A stretch of 64,000 nucleotides of DNA, taken from contig CBDHHF010000009.1 in NCBI GenBank assembly GCA_965263205.1, forward strand, positions 124,001 through 188,000. The letters run 5' to 3'. The stretch is from JBCCIM01 sp965263205 (GTDB lineage Bacteria > Bacteroidota > Rhodothermia > Rhodothermales > JAHQVL01). The notes under the pieces are model-generated. The model made no database searches. It saw only the letters and a list, made by a program, of their open reading frames with translations, and was not told where the DNA came from. Position 1 is the stretch's first letter, and every line of letters starts with the position of its first letter. This document shows positions 1-9,406 of the stretch, piece by piece. The position numbers and the translations under genes were made by a program.

Positions 1-87
1 CGAGCAGAGGATACGAGATTTTTTAGCGATCCCCCGTTAGTTGTAACGCGAAGATCAATTCAGGAAAAAAGATATGCGAATGGATAG
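1..87 (+). CDS. 3' end of an upstream gene, unidentified (partial)
   Basis: Reading frame 1 is open from the window edge to a TAG at 85-87. It encodes about 28 residues ending in ...RRSIQEKRYANG. It would overlap the start of the following TonB receptor by 14 bases, as expected for translationally coupled genes. STN-type receptors are often preceded by a FecR-like anti-sigma factor, so that is the natural guess, but nothing in this short tail proves it. The open frame could also be chance. Confidence 0.3.
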   Translation, partial: RAEDTRFFSDPPLVVTRRSIQEKRYANG

Positions 88-2866
88 GATTCCTTCATTC
101 CTACCAATGCTGTTGCTCACTTTCCTGGTGAGCAGCAGTTTTTGCATGCCTGTGCTGGCACAAGAGAATGAAGAGGAACGGTATACGCTCGTATTGCGCA
201 ACGTAGGGCTTGAACAAGCGCTCGAGCAGTTGGTGTTTACTACAAAAATGAACTTGCTTTATGATCCTGTCTTGATCAAGAAGCAAACTATTTTTTGTAA
301 TTCACGTGACGTACCCGCAGAAGATATTCTGCGCTGTATTACGAAAGGAGCAGAACTTGACTTCTATCAGCTCTCAAGCGGTACCTATGTCCTTGTAGAG
401 CAGGCGCAAGAAGAGCCGCAATACGGCGACCTTGCCGGCATCGTTGTTGACATCGAAACGGGTGAGCCCCTCCCCTACGCCAACGTATTTCTGGCCGACG
501 CATCTACAGGAACAGCTGCCAACAGTGCTGGCATGTTCAGTTTCACCTCGCTCCTCAAAGGGACACACGCCGTCGTCGCGACTTATGTTGGCTACGAGCC
601 GGCACTGGACAGTGTTTGGATTCCTGCAGAAGGTCAAATTCGTAAAAGTATTGGCCTCAAACCCTCCCCTATTGTTGCCGATCCCATTGTCGTAAATGGC
701 CTCCAGCAGCGCCTGCCTTCGGTGGATCTTGAAACTGAAAAGTTGACCCCTGAAAGCTTCTCACGATCTGGATTTCAGGGAACGGACGATGTATTGTACA
801 ACGCTGGCTCCTCGATGGCCGTTGGCATCCGTCCGCCTTATGTAGATTTGCATATTCAAGGTGGTGAATCAAGCGAGCATCAAATACAGCTTGACGGTGC
901 ACCTGTGTTTGAACCCGTTAGTCTGGGACGTTTGCTTGGCGCGTTTAGCCCACTTGCCATTGGACGCCTAACGGTCCACAAGGCTGGATTTGGTGCACCT
1001 GTGGGTAGTCAATTAGCGGGTATCATCTCAGCCCAGCAGCACATTGAGCCCAAATCTGGAGATAACGTTACGTTGCAGCTTGATCCCGTTAGTGCAAACG
1101 GACGCGTAAGCTTTGGCATTGATCTGCCTGGCGATGCGGAGAGCGCATTCATGTTTGCAGGTCGAACCAGTGTTTGGGATCTCTATAAGTATAATACGCT
1201 CGACGGCATGCTTGAGGAGTGGAACGTGATTGATCCTCAACTATCAGCAACTGCCCTTGGGGTTGATGCAACAGCACTACGTTTCACCCCGCACCGCCAC
1301 GGTTCTGACGTTGGATTTTCAGATTTGCACGCTGCGGGCCGTATTACCCTTAACCCATTCCACAAGCTCTATTTCTCAGCTTATCAGGGCAAAAACAACA
1401 TTGGTACAGAGTTGCTGTCATCTGCATCTTCAAACGCAGCAGAAGCAGATTTTATCTTGCTCACACGAGACAAGTATCGCTGGACAAACACAACGGCAGT
1501 TGTTAAACACGAATGGTTGCTTGGTGCACGCGCCATGGGCGTGCTCAAACTTAGCAACAGTTTGCATACGCTTCGGCATAATTACAACATGATCGACAGC
1601 GATGCTGTTACGCTTCCAGATAATATCGACACAGCAGGCATCGAACAAGCATTAACTACGCAACTTGATACGAGCGATGCACCTGACGATAAGAATCGGG
1701 TTCGCGAAACAACAGCAAGTGCACAGCTTGAGTTGAGCCTTACCAAGAATCATCATTTGATTACAGGCATCGAAGCGACCTCTGTTTCAAATCGTTTCAG
1801 CCTGGACAGCCCATTTTTTGTGCAACTGGAAACGGCAAACGACACGTGGCGCGCAGCCGGCTATGTGCACGATAAAATTGCTATCGGGCTCAATACAAAC
1901 ATCGAAGCTGGCACACGGTTGACCTACATTCCGGACCGGGAAACGGTTTATTTTGAGCCACGCGTTTCGCTGCGGCATGACGTTGTCCGCAGTGGCATCG
2001 GTTCTTATTCCGTTCATCTTGCAGCCGGCGTATACAGACAATACGTAAACCAGTTTGATTTGAGCAGCGTCGGACCAAGTGCTGCCGTACCGTCCATTCG
2101 ATTCTGGCTCCCCATCGACGAGACCATTGCGCCTCCAAAAGCGATTCATTACACGGCTAATTTCCTGTTTGTACCCGTTGAAGGATGGAATTTCAGGATT
2201 GAGTCGTACTACAAAGATCAACCACAAATTCTGTCGCTAAAATATCACTCATTACTGGTACCGGGCTTTATCGAAGACCAGGAATCTGTACCTGAAAGTG
2301 AGTATATCGAAGAATCAGATGGCTTTGCGTATGGTGGCGGTCTGTTTGTCGAACGGCAATATCGCCGTGGCTTGATTGGCATGAGCTATAGCTATAGCGA
2401 GGCCAAACGTCGTTACCCGCAGTTGTTTGGTGAACGACTCGAAACAACGCCATGGAATGAACCCCATCGCCTTAGCCTGAATCACGAGCACGCGTTTACA
2501 CAGCGACTCTCGACCTCGTTGCGGGCACACGGCATTTGGGGCCGAACGTGGGGCTTCCGCCAGGCATATTACGACTACCTGGCGACGCACAACCCTGACG
2601 AACAGCAGTATGCACCGTATGACCTGAAGAATCCTTCAGCGCATAAAATGGCGCCGTATTATCAGGTTGATCTTGGCATAGCGTATGAGCGGATGTTCAA
2701 CAACGTAACCGTGCAACTTCGCGCAGATGTGTTGAATGTGCTCAACCGTAAAAACGTTGTCGACTGGAGTTTTGAAAACCCAACAGCCGCCTCCGGCTCA
2801 CTCCAACGCGTCGAGCGAACCATGCCCGGGACCATGACGGCCATTTCGCTACGCGCCCAATTTTAA
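74..2866 (+). CDS. TonB-dependent outer membrane receptor with STN and carboxypeptidase-regulatory-like domains
   Basis: 930 aa outer-membrane transporter. A signal peptide (about residues 1-29, ending PVLAQ) is followed by an STN (secretin/TonB short N-terminal) domain at about 36-108, a carboxypeptidase-regulatory-like beta-sandwich at about 118-205 (GIVVDIETGEPLPYANV), a plug domain at about 215-330 (ILYNAGSS-like plug start, IQLDGAPVFEP), and a long beta-barrel ending in ISLRAQF with a terminal Phe. In this family the STN domain signals to an anti-sigma factor, so expression is probably coupled to an ECF sigma/FecR pair lying upstream, outside the window. The substrate cannot be read from sequence. 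The ATG at 74 follows an A/G-rich stretch (aggaaaaaag) that can act as ribosome binding site; a second ATG lies two codons later. Confidence 0.9.
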   Translation: MRMDRIPSFLPMLLLTFLVSSSFCMPVLAQENEEERYTLVLRNVGLEQALEQLVFTTKMNLLYDPVLIKKQTIFCNSRDVPAEDILRCITKGAELDFYQLSSGTYVLVEQAQEEPQYGDLAGIVVDIETGEPLPYANVFLADASTGTAANSAGMFSFTSLLKGTHAVVATYVGYEPALDSVWIPAEGQIRKSIGLKPSPIVADPIVVNGLQQRLPSVDLETEKLTPESFSRSGFQGTDDVLYNAGSSMAVGIRPPYVDLHIQGGESSEHQIQLDGAPVFEPVSLGRLLGAFSPLAIGRLTVHKAGFGAPVGSQLAGIISAQQHIEPKSGDNVTLQLDPVSANGRVSFGIDLPGDAESAFMFAGRTSVWDLYKYNTLDGMLEEWNVIDPQLSATALGVDATALRFTPHRHGSDVGFSDLHAAGRITLNPFHKLYFSAYQGKNNIGTELLSSASSNAAEADFILLTRDKYRWTNTTAVVKHEWLLGARAMGVLKLSNSLHTLRHNYNMIDSDAVTLPDNIDTAGIEQALTTQLDTSDAPDDKNRVRETTASAQLELSLTKNHHLITGIEATSVSNRFSLDSPFFVQLETANDTWRAAGYVHDKIAIGLNTNIEAGTRLTYIPDRETVYFEPRVSLRHDVVRSGIGSYSVHLAAGVYRQYVNQFDLSSVGPSAAVPSIRFWLPIDETIAPPKAIHYTANFLFVPVEGWNFRIESYYKDQPQILSLKYHSLLVPGFIEDQESVPESEYIEESDGFAYGGGLFVERQYRRGLIGMSYSYSEAKRRYPQLFGERLETTPWNEPHRLSLNHEHAFTQRLSTSLRAHGIWGRTWGFRQAYYDYLATHNPDEQQYAPYDLKNPSAHKMAPYYQVDLGIAYERMFNNVTVQLRADVLNVLNRKNVVDWSFENPTAASGSLQRVERTMPGTMTAISLRAQF

Positions 2867-2889
2867 GCACAGCAATAACTGATTTAAAA

Positions 2890-2971
2890 CACACCCTGAT
2901 CCAACTGGTTAACGCACCGGTGTTGACGCCGTGGACAACGCCAATTACACAGATTCAAGGATCAGGGTGTG
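2890..2971. repeat. 13-bp inverted repeat downstream of the TonB receptor
   Basis: CACACCCTGATCC (2890-2902) is repeated perfectly in inverted orientation at 2959-2971, with 56 bases between. It starts 23 bases after the receptor stop codon. The large loop and lack of a T-run make a classical terminator unlikely. It may instead be a small palindromic repeat element or a long-range 3'UTR stem. Confidence 0.45.
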
Positions 2972-3045
2972 CCTCCCTCTTCTCAGGTTCTAATATTACC
3001 TTCCCCATCAGTTCGGCTCTTCCCTCTTCGTCATACCCAACTTGA

Positions 3046-3233
3046 TTCTGTCTCTATATCACAACTAAGAAAACGGTCATCCTGACCTTGATTCAGAATC
3101 CAGACAGCTTTAAGCGGGCTAATTTACCCAATCGTTCTCTGGATACCGGATCAAGTCCGGCATGACGTGGAGGAGAAAAACGGGCGCGGTGTGCTTTTGA
3201 AGCGATGATGTTCATTGTGATATAGAGACAGAA
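3046..3233. repeat. MITE-like element bounded by a 19-bp perfect inverted repeat
   Basis: TTCTGTCTCTATATCACAA at 3046-3064 recurs as its exact reverse complement at 3215-3233. The roughly 190 bp element lies in the 515 bp gap between two convergent genes and encloses two copies, in opposite orientation, of a dispersed palindromic repeat (see 3076-3167). No transposase or ORF lies within. It may be a non-autonomous element or a long bidirectional 3' stem. Confidence 0.5.
3076..3167. repeat. Inverted pair of dispersed palindromic repeats
   Basis: The 28-29 bp unit GTCATCCTGACCTTGATTCA... (3076-3103) and CTGGATACCGGATCAAGTCC... (3139-3167) are degenerate inverted copies of each other. The same unit recurs at 19380-19448 (again as an inverted pair) and 20190-20218. 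A related shorter palindrome (gcccaa-tcacg-ttgggc followed by atgacg) lies at about 3314-3336. Similar short repeats in intergenic space are known from many bacterial genomes. Apart from these repeats and the 2890-2971 stem I see nothing in 2867-3381. Confidence 0.6.
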
Positions 3234-3381
3234 CTTGATTGGGAATCTACACAGATGCTACCAGGCCATACGTCTACCACTTTTTCCACTGGCTAAGCGC
3301 CATTCGGGTGGATGCCCAATCACGTTGGGCATGACGGTAGGTTGAAGTATTTAATGGAAATGTATGGTAGAAGTGAAGGCT

Positions 3382-5253
3382 CTACTTCAACAAGGTCATC
3401 AGCGAAGACAGGCTTGTAGTGTGCGTATCCAATCGATATACGTACACGCCGCTGGCCAGATTAGAAGCTTCAAAATTCACCGTGTAAACGCCGGCCGGCT
3501 GTTCCTTATCAACAAGCGTTTGGATCAACTTTCCCTGTAAATCAAATACGCGTACAAGCACGGGACCATCCGTTGGTGTGGTGTAGGTTATCGATGTCTG
3601 TGGATTAAAAGGATTTGGCGTGTTTTGCTGCAGTGACGCCTGTTGCGGGAGATCCAGCGTTACGGCAACCTCGCCCACATATTCGAATTGCCCATCAAAG
3701 TCGATTTGTTTGAGGCGATAGGTAATTGGCGCACCTGCTGCTGAGGCACCTGGCGCATCGGTGAAGGCGTAGTGTTGTGGTGCAAGGGTCGTCCCATTCC
3801 CGGAGACAAAGCCTACCTGCTCAAAGGTCCCCTCGTCAATTGCGCGTTCGACTTCAAAGCCGGCGTTGTTCGTCTCACTTTGTGTCGCCCACGTCAAGTG
3901 CACCTGCTCCTTATCCTCAATCCCTTCAAACGAAAGCAACGATACAGGCAACCTCACCTCTGATACGCCCAGGGTATATTCACCATCTAACGCTATACTT
4001 CCGCCAGCAAGCGATTCCCGTACAGCAAAATCAAAAACAAACTCGGGACCATCCACTTCGGGCAATAGCGGTACCCCTTCCATGTCTGTTACCTCGACAA
4101 AAACATCCTCTTCATCAGCACGATAGAGTAACCGCAATAACCCGCGCGATGTAGCATTTAACCCTCCCACACCTGTTAGCTCTGGATAAAAACGCATGTT
4201 GATAGTACCCCCATGTATGGGTGAAGGATCGGATATATCCAGACACCACGTTCTCTCCAGGCGAAAAGAAAGTCCGGCAACCATGTCTTCGCTCGACAAG
4301 CCGGCAGCTGGGTTATGCCCGAACACAACAAAGTCACCTTCTTCAACGAGGAAGCCCTGGTTTTCCAGGGTGAGCCCGCTAGACGTATCTGCAATCTGGC
4401 TGGACCAGATGGCACCCACAGCAAGCCGATCACCTACACACCCGGCACTGCCGATGGGCGCAAATGAACGCACCCATTCCGGATCATCTGAAGCCTCTCC
4501 TCCATCAAGGCCACGCACGCCATCTACACCACTTCCAGAAGCATCCAATACTTCTTGACCATTCCCTTCATTGAAATCCCAGTATGCAACAAGGCCTTCA
4601 GGCATCGTTTGTAGCGAGCGGTGCATTTCTTCCTGTATAGCGTCTTGCTCTAATGCGATATCCCATACACGAAATTCGTCGAGCACGCCCTTGAAATACC
4701 ACGGACCATACAAGGTGCTTCGCCCTATTCTACCTGGCAACGCAGTGTGTACCATGGGTCCCCCGCCACCCTCATAATTGCCGTCGAGATTATCCCCGTT
4801 CACATAGAGCTCCATATCTTCAGCGCCACGCACGACAGCGGCGATATGATACCATTTTCCTATCAAGCCATTGTACGAAGTACGCTTAGAGCGTCGATTG
4901 GCAAGCCCTCCTCCCTGACCATCGCCGTAGTGAACCGAAATTTCATTGCCGTCCTGCATGTTAAAAATGAATCCAGAATGGGCACCAGAAACGGTCGAAG
5001 ATGGATCGTCTGTACGCAAGACGATATAATCACCATCACCATCAAGCCGGACCCAAAAAGAAAGCGAGAACGGAATTGTGACATCGCCGAATTGATCCCC
5101 CAATTCAACAAAGTCATCTACCCCATCGAACGACAGGGCAAATGATGCCCCCTGTGCAGATGCTGTTCTTGGGAAAATGACCAAATAGAGACAGATACAG
5201 AAAAGTACTGGTACTAAACGTATAGTTTGCGCCGAAATACGAAAATGATGCAT
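3382..5253 (-). CDS. Secreted LamG-domain protein with type IX (Por) sorting domain
   Basis: 623 aa. A signal peptide (about 1-33, ending TASAQ) precedes a LamG/concanavalin A-like jelly roll at about 36-235 (SFALSFDGVDDFVELGDQFG; VLDEFRVWDIALEQDAIQ; AYWDFNEG), a fold that binds glycans or proteins. A middle region of unknown fold (about 265-435) is followed by a fibronectin-like segment (about 440-540, LTWATQSETNNAGFEVER, RLKQIDFDG). The C-terminal sorting domain (about 545-623) has NTPNPFNPQTSITY, VRVFDLQGK, LASGVYVYRL and ends LMTLLK. In this family the last domain directs export by the type IX secretion system and surface attachment. No enzymatic motif was seen, so it is probably an adhesin or binding protein. 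The fibronectin-like segment is shared with the kelch protein at 55825-57444. Confidence 0.85.
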   Translation of the reverse strand: MHHFRISAQTIRLVPVLFCICLYLVIFPRTASAQGASFALSFDGVDDFVELGDQFGDVTIPFSLSFWVRLDGDGDYIVLRTDDPSSTVSGAHSGFIFNMQDGNEISVHYGDGQGGGLANRRSKRTSYNGLIGKWYHIAAVVRGAEDMELYVNGDNLDGNYEGGGGPMVHTALPGRIGRSTLYGPWYFKGVLDEFRVWDIALEQDAIQEEMHRSLQTMPEGLVAYWDFNEGNGQEVLDASGSGVDGVRGLDGGEASDDPEWVRSFAPIGSAGCVGDRLAVGAIWSSQIADTSSGLTLENQGFLVEEGDFVVFGHNPAAGLSSEDMVAGLSFRLERTWCLDISDPSPIHGGTINMRFYPELTGVGGLNATSRGLLRLLYRADEEDVFVEVTDMEGVPLLPEVDGPEFVFDFAVRESLAGGSIALDGEYTLGVSEVRLPVSLLSFEGIEDKEQVHLTWATQSETNNAGFEVERAIDEGTFEQVGFVSGNGTTLAPQHYAFTDAPGASAAGAPITYRLKQIDFDGQFEYVGEVAVTLDLPQQASLQQNTPNPFNPQTSITYTTPTDGPVLVRVFDLQGKLIQTLVDKEQPAGVYTVNFEASNLASGVYVYRLDTHTTSLSSLMTLLK

Positions 5254-5438
5254 GACTACAGGGTTTTGCCTAGGAGTACAGCGATCCCGTGATACAATTG
5301 TAGCTACATGGGTTTGTTACTACAAGGCAAAATGCCTGATTGTCCATATTGATTGCGCGTGCTTCTGGCGCATTCCACGTGAGACTTTGGCGTAAGCCGC
5401 TCACTATCAGTGGGCTCCTCTACTGGCGCAAATCCCCA

Positions 5439-5475
5439 CAAAAAAGGGCCGACAGGGATGCCTCCCCGCCGGCCT
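5439..5475 (-). terminator. Rho-independent terminator of the DUF4397 protein gene
   Basis: On the minus strand GGCCGGCGGGG pairs with CCCTGTCGGCC (11 bp with two G-T pairs, loop of about six bases) and is followed by a run of six T. It begins about 30 bases after the stop codon of the gene at 5507-9343. The remaining 5254-5438 shows nothing recognisable. Confidence 0.8.
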
Positions 5476-5506
5476 TTCTATTACCATGCGAACGTTATCT
5501 TTTACA

Positions 5507-8500
5507 TTATTTCACCAACAACATCGTCTTGGTGATACTACCCTGCGGCGTTGTGAGCCGGTAGAGGTAGGTGCCCGTTGGTAATCCTGCTGCGTCAAAA
5601 ACAACCTCATTTTTGCCGGCAGCAAGGGAGCCGTTGACCAGGGTTCTAACTTCGCGTCCAAGCATGTCGTACACCAGCAACTGCACATCGCCCTGCTGTG
5701 GCAGCGTGAAGGCAATTGTAGTGGTCGGATTGAATGGATTCGGGTAGTTGTCACCCAGTTCAAATGTGGAAGGCTGTGCATCGAAGCTCTCTTCGTCGAG
5801 TGCGATCGTTTCCTGGCCGGCGCTCTCTTCAGAGTGACCGGTGTGGATCAGATCCTGATGTGCAGCACCGCTTCCCGTTACGTTGATCGTTACAGAAAGC
5901 GCAGAACCTTCGTTGTCGCCATCAGAAGCAGGCGTAGCTGTGATGGTGTTTTCGCCATTTGCGAACGAACCAGCAAGATAATCGCCTGAGATATCGCCGA
6001 AGAGTGCAAAGGGTGCAACAACTTCAGTTCTCGTGAAGGTTGTTGGTCCTACTTCAAAAGAAACACTGCTTACTTTGTCGCCCGTTTCAGCGCGTACATT
6101 CAGGTGTGCAGGTACTGTCGCCAGATCCAGTTCCATGCCGTCTTCAAGCAGGAAGAGATCTTCGTTGGTATCTGCATCTACGAGCATAAGTGCGGTTACG
6201 GCATTGCCGTTGTTGACCACACTGAATGAAATCGATCCGCTTACACCAGCTTCTCCAGTTGAAGAGAATGCTGATGCCGTTACAACGTGCTCACCAAGTG
6301 GCAGATGGCAAGGCAGGTAGTCGCCTGCGATATCACCACAGAGTGCATACGGCGCAACGCTTTCTGTTCTGTAGTTCTCGATGTCGTTCAGGTCGAACTG
6401 TACTTTGCCTGTCTCTGCGATGTTAGCGCGGATGTTTACGTAGCTTGGCAGTGCGCTCAAGTCGAGTACTGCGTCCTGCGGCATTGGGTCAAAGGCAGGA
6501 ATTGCTACGTCAGCCTGTGCGTCGATCAGCGTGAAGGTTACGTCCTGCACCAGTGCCGGCAGCAACGCAGTGGTGCCATCAGCAAATACGGCCAGGAGAC
6601 CGAAGCCAGGATCGTCCATCGAAGCCGGCGCCAGGAAGCCTGAAGCAAGTACTGCGATGGCAGCGCCGTCAGCACCTGTCAATTCTGCTTCGAATGATGC
6701 GGCCGTAACGCTGTTGTCAGCGGTTTCAACGTCGATTTCATACCGCGCGCCAGGTACGCCGAGGTATCCATCGCTAAACTGTCCGAATGCGATATCATCC
6801 AGTACCGTACCCAATCCGCGAACAACGATGTCTACGGCTGGTGCGTCAGGTGAACCGTGGAAGACCAACAGGTCAACAACGTCTTCTGAGGCAGCTTCTT
6901 CCTGTGCAGCAGAGATGAACAGGTCGAACGCCGGGTTGCCATCGCGTGCCAGTGGGTCACCAGCTGCAACAACCTGCAAGGTTGCTTCAGGCAGACCGTC
7001 AGCGAGGTCAAGCGTGAATACAGGTGATGCATTATCCGTTGCAGAACCCGCAGCAATATCGATTTTCACAGGAACGCCGGCTGGCAGATCAAGAAAACCG
7101 GTAGCACTACGGAACGCAAAGTCATCGATTGCAAGTGCGTCGTTGATGTAAACATCTACTTCAGCAGCTTCTGCATACGGTGAGTTGTGCACAACCTGTA
7201 CTCTTGCCATTGGCGGTACCGGCGGGTCGATGGCTGGCAGCAGTGCCGTGGTACCATCAGCAAATACAGCCAACAGACCGAAGCCTGGGTCGTCCATCGT
7301 TGCTGGAGCCAGGAAGCCTGAAGCCAGTACAGCGATGGCAGCGTCAGCAGCACCTGAGAGGTCTGCGTTGAATGATGCCGCGGTTGCGCTGTTGTCTGCG
7401 GTCTGGATGTCCAGATCGTAAGAAGCGGGAGGCACAGAGAGGTAGTCTGTGAACTCTCCAAACGAGATATCATCAACCAGAATGCCAACACCGCGCGCAG
7501 CAACGTCTACCGTTGGCGCGTCAGGGGAACCGTGGAATACAACGGCTTCTACGTTACCAGCTGTCTCAGCGGCTTCGCGGGCACCCGTGATGAAAATGTC
7601 GAATGCAGGATTGCCATCGCGTGCCAGCGGGTCACCAGCTGCAATTGCGAGCAGCGTGGCATCTGCCGGGAGGCCGTCTGCAAGATCAAGCGTAAATACA
7701 GGCGCTGAGTTGTCAGCAGCAGAACCGCCTACAACGTCTAGTTTCACAGCTACTTCTGCTGGAAGCTCGAGGAAGCCGGTGGCGTCGCGGAAGGCAACGT
7801 CGTCCAGTGCAAGTGCGTCGTTGAGGTAGATGTCAACTACGGCTGCTTCAGCATAAGGAGAGTTGTGTACAACCTGCAGTTTCGCCATGGGGCCTGGTGG
7901 CGGGTCGATGGCTGGCAGCAGTGCCGTGGTACCATCAGCAAATACAGCCAACAGACCGAAGCCTGGGTCGTCCATCGTTGCCGGCGCCAGGAAGCCTGAA
8001 GCCAGTACAGCGATGGCAGCATCAGCAGCGCCTGAGAGGTCAGCGTTGAATGACGCCGCGGTTGCGCTGTTGTCTGCGGTCTGGATATCCAGATCGTAAG
8101 AAGCAGGAGGCACAGAGAGGTAGTCCGTGAACTCTCCAAACGAGATATCATCAACCAGAATGCCAACACCCCGCGCAGCAACGTCTACCGTTGGCGCGTC
8201 AGGGGAACCGTGGAATACAACGGCTTCTACGTTACCAGCTGTTTCAGCGGCTTCGCGGGCACCCGTGATGAAAATGTCAAATGCAGGATTGCCATCGCGT
8301 GCCAGCGGGTCGCCAGCAGCAATTGCGAGCAGCGTGGCATCTGCCGGGAGGCCGTCTGCAAGATCAAGCGTAAATACTGGCGCTGAGTTGTCAGCAGCAG
8401 AACCGCCTACAACGTCTAGTTTCACAGCTACTTCTGCTGGAAGCTCGAGGAAGCCGGTGGCGTCGCGGAAGGCAACGTCGTCCAGTGCAAGTGCGTCGTT

Positions 8501-9343
8501 GAGGTAGATGTCAACTACGGCTGCTTCAGCATAAGGAGAGTTGTGTACAACCTGCAGCTTCGCCATTGGGCCTGGTGGCGGATCGATGGCTGGTAGCAGT
8601 GCCGTGGTACCGTCAGCAAATACAGCCAACAGACCGAAGCCTGGGTCATCAGCCGTAGCCGGCGCGAGGAAGCCCGATGCAAGCACTGTAATAGCAGCGT
8701 CAGCAGCACCTGAGAGGTCTGCGTTGAATGATGCCGCGGTTGCGCTGTTGTCTGCGGTCTGGATGTCCAGATCGTAAGATGCAGGGGGTACAGAGAGGTA
8801 ATCTGCAGCCGTTTCACCGAAAGAGATGTCATCAACCAGGATGCCAGCGCCGCGCGCTACAACATCTACCGTTGGTGCATCAGGCGAACCATGAAATACC
8901 TGAAATTCTACGTTTCCGGCCATTTCAGCGGCCTGACGAGACCCGACAACAAACAAGTCGAATGCCGGGTTGCCGTCGCGTGCGAGGGGATCGCCAGCAG
9001 CTACCAGGGTAAGCGTGCCACCAGCAGGGAGGCCGGCATCAAAGTTGGCTGTAAAAACCGGGCTGCTGTTATCGGTTGCTTCAGATCCTGTGATATCGAT
9101 CTTTACCGCTACACCTGAAGCGAGAGACAGATACGGTGTTGCATCACGGAATGCAAAGTCATCCAACGCAAGCGCATCATTGATGTAAACATCAACAACT
9201 GCAGCTTCTGCATAGGGTGAGTTATGGATGACCTGTACGTTTGCATCCTGTGCAAACACGGTCGTTCCTGTCTGGAGGTACGTCAATGCCAATAAACAGA
9301 TCAGCATTGCGAATCGTTGTAAGTTTTTTCGCGCAATCATCAT
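5507..9343 (-). CDS. Secreted DUF4397 tandem-repeat protein with type IX sorting domain
   Basis: 1278 aa. A signal peptide (1-31, ending VFAQ) is followed by four units of about 226 residues starting near residues 35, 262, 488 and 714. Each unit is two DUF4397-like modules: one opening with VQVxHNSPYAEAA and one opening with FHGSPDAPxVDV. Units 2 and 3 are identical over about 220 residues. Two further Ig-like repeats (about 945-1070 and 1075-1185, sharing VAPYALCGDIAGDYLP-like motifs) precede the sorting domain (about 1205-1278: NYPNPFNPTTTIAFTLP, LLVYDMLGREVRTLV, GTYLYRLTTPQG). DUF4397 has no established function; the repeats look like a surface stalk or adhesin. The ATG-ATG start is followed by a hydrophobic core. 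A terminator lies downstream. Confidence 0.9.
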   Translation of the reverse strand: MMIARKNLQRFAMLICLLALTYLQTGTTVFAQDANVQVIHNSPYAEAAVVDVYINDALALDDFAFRDATPYLSLASGVAVKIDITGSEATDNSSPVFTANFDAGLPAGGTLTLVAAGDPLARDGNPAFDLFVVGSRQAAEMAGNVEFQVFHGSPDAPTVDVVARGAGILVDDISFGETAADYLSVPPASYDLDIQTADNSATAASFNADLSGAADAAITVLASGFLAPATADDPGFGLLAVFADGTTALLPAIDPPPGPMAKLQVVHNSPYAEAAVVDIYLNDALALDDVAFRDATGFLELPAEVAVKLDVVGGSAADNSAPVFTLDLADGLPADATLLAIAAGDPLARDGNPAFDIFITGAREAAETAGNVEAVVFHGSPDAPTVDVAARGVGILVDDISFGEFTDYLSVPPASYDLDIQTADNSATAASFNADLSGAADAAIAVLASGFLAPATMDDPGFGLLAVFADGTTALLPAIDPPPGPMAKLQVVHNSPYAEAAVVDIYLNDALALDDVAFRDATGFLELPAEVAVKLDVVGGSAADNSAPVFTLDLADGLPADATLLAIAAGDPLARDGNPAFDIFITGAREAAETAGNVEAVVFHGSPDAPTVDVAARGVGILVDDISFGEFTDYLSVPPASYDLDIQTADNSATAASFNADLSGAADAAIAVLASGFLAPATMDDPGFGLLAVFADGTTALLPAIDPPVPPMARVQVVHNSPYAEAAEVDVYINDALAIDDFAFRSATGFLDLPAGVPVKIDIAAGSATDNASPVFTLDLADGLPEATLQVVAAGDPLARDGNPAFDLFISAAQEEAASEDVVDLLVFHGSPDAPAVDIVVRGLGTVLDDIAFGQFSDGYLGVPGARYEIDVETADNSVTAASFEAELTGADGAAIAVLASGFLAPASMDDPGFGLLAVFADGTTALLPALVQDVTFTLIDAQADVAIPAFDPMPQDAVLDLSALPSYVNIRANIAETGKVQFDLNDIENYRTESVAPYALCGDIAGDYLPCHLPLGEHVVTASAFSSTGEAGVSGSISFSVVNNGNAVTALMLVDADTNEDLFLLEDGMELDLATVPAHLNVRAETGDKVSSVSFEVGPTTFTRTEVVAPFALFGDISGDYLAGSFANGENTITATPASDGDNEGSALSVTINVTGSGAAHQDLIHTGHSEESAGQETIALDEESFDAQPSTFELGDNYPNPFNPTTTIAFTLPQQGDVQLLVYDMLGREVRTLVNGSLAAGKNEVVFDAAGLPTGTYLYRLTTPQGSITKTMLLVK
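7225..8578. repeat. Near-identical 678-bp tandem DNA repeat inside the DUF4397 gene
   Basis: The block 7225-7900 recurs 678 bases later (7903-8578) with only scattered single-base differences, for example c/t at 7565 against 8243. The flanking units 1 and 4 have the same 678 bp period but are clearly diverged. This is the pattern left by a recent unit duplication or gene conversion. Confidence 0.9.
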
Positions 9344-9375
9344 TGATACTTGGTGAATGGAGGTTAAAGAGGCAA

Positions 9376-9406
9376 CCCGACTGCAGGTGATCAGGCTACA
9401 GTCGGG
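9376..9406 (-). promoter_or_regulatory. Hairpin in the leader of the DUF4397 gene
   Basis: CCCGACTG (9376-9383) and CAGTCGGG (9399-9406) form a perfect 8-bp stem with a 15-base loop, 33-63 bases upstream of the start codon of the minus-strand gene. It would sit in the 5'UTR. Further upstream lies a short palindrome around 9493-9509 (aaaaacccggttttttt). The 308 bp gap 9344-9651 must hold promoters for both divergent genes, but I could not assign -33/-7 elements. Confidence 0.35.

Noticed and set aside
6531..7151. Plus-strand Ser/Ala-rich frames within the DUF4397 gene, repeated every 678 bases
   Set aside because: They repeat only because the minus-strand gene repeats; composition is low-complexity and no start signals are present.
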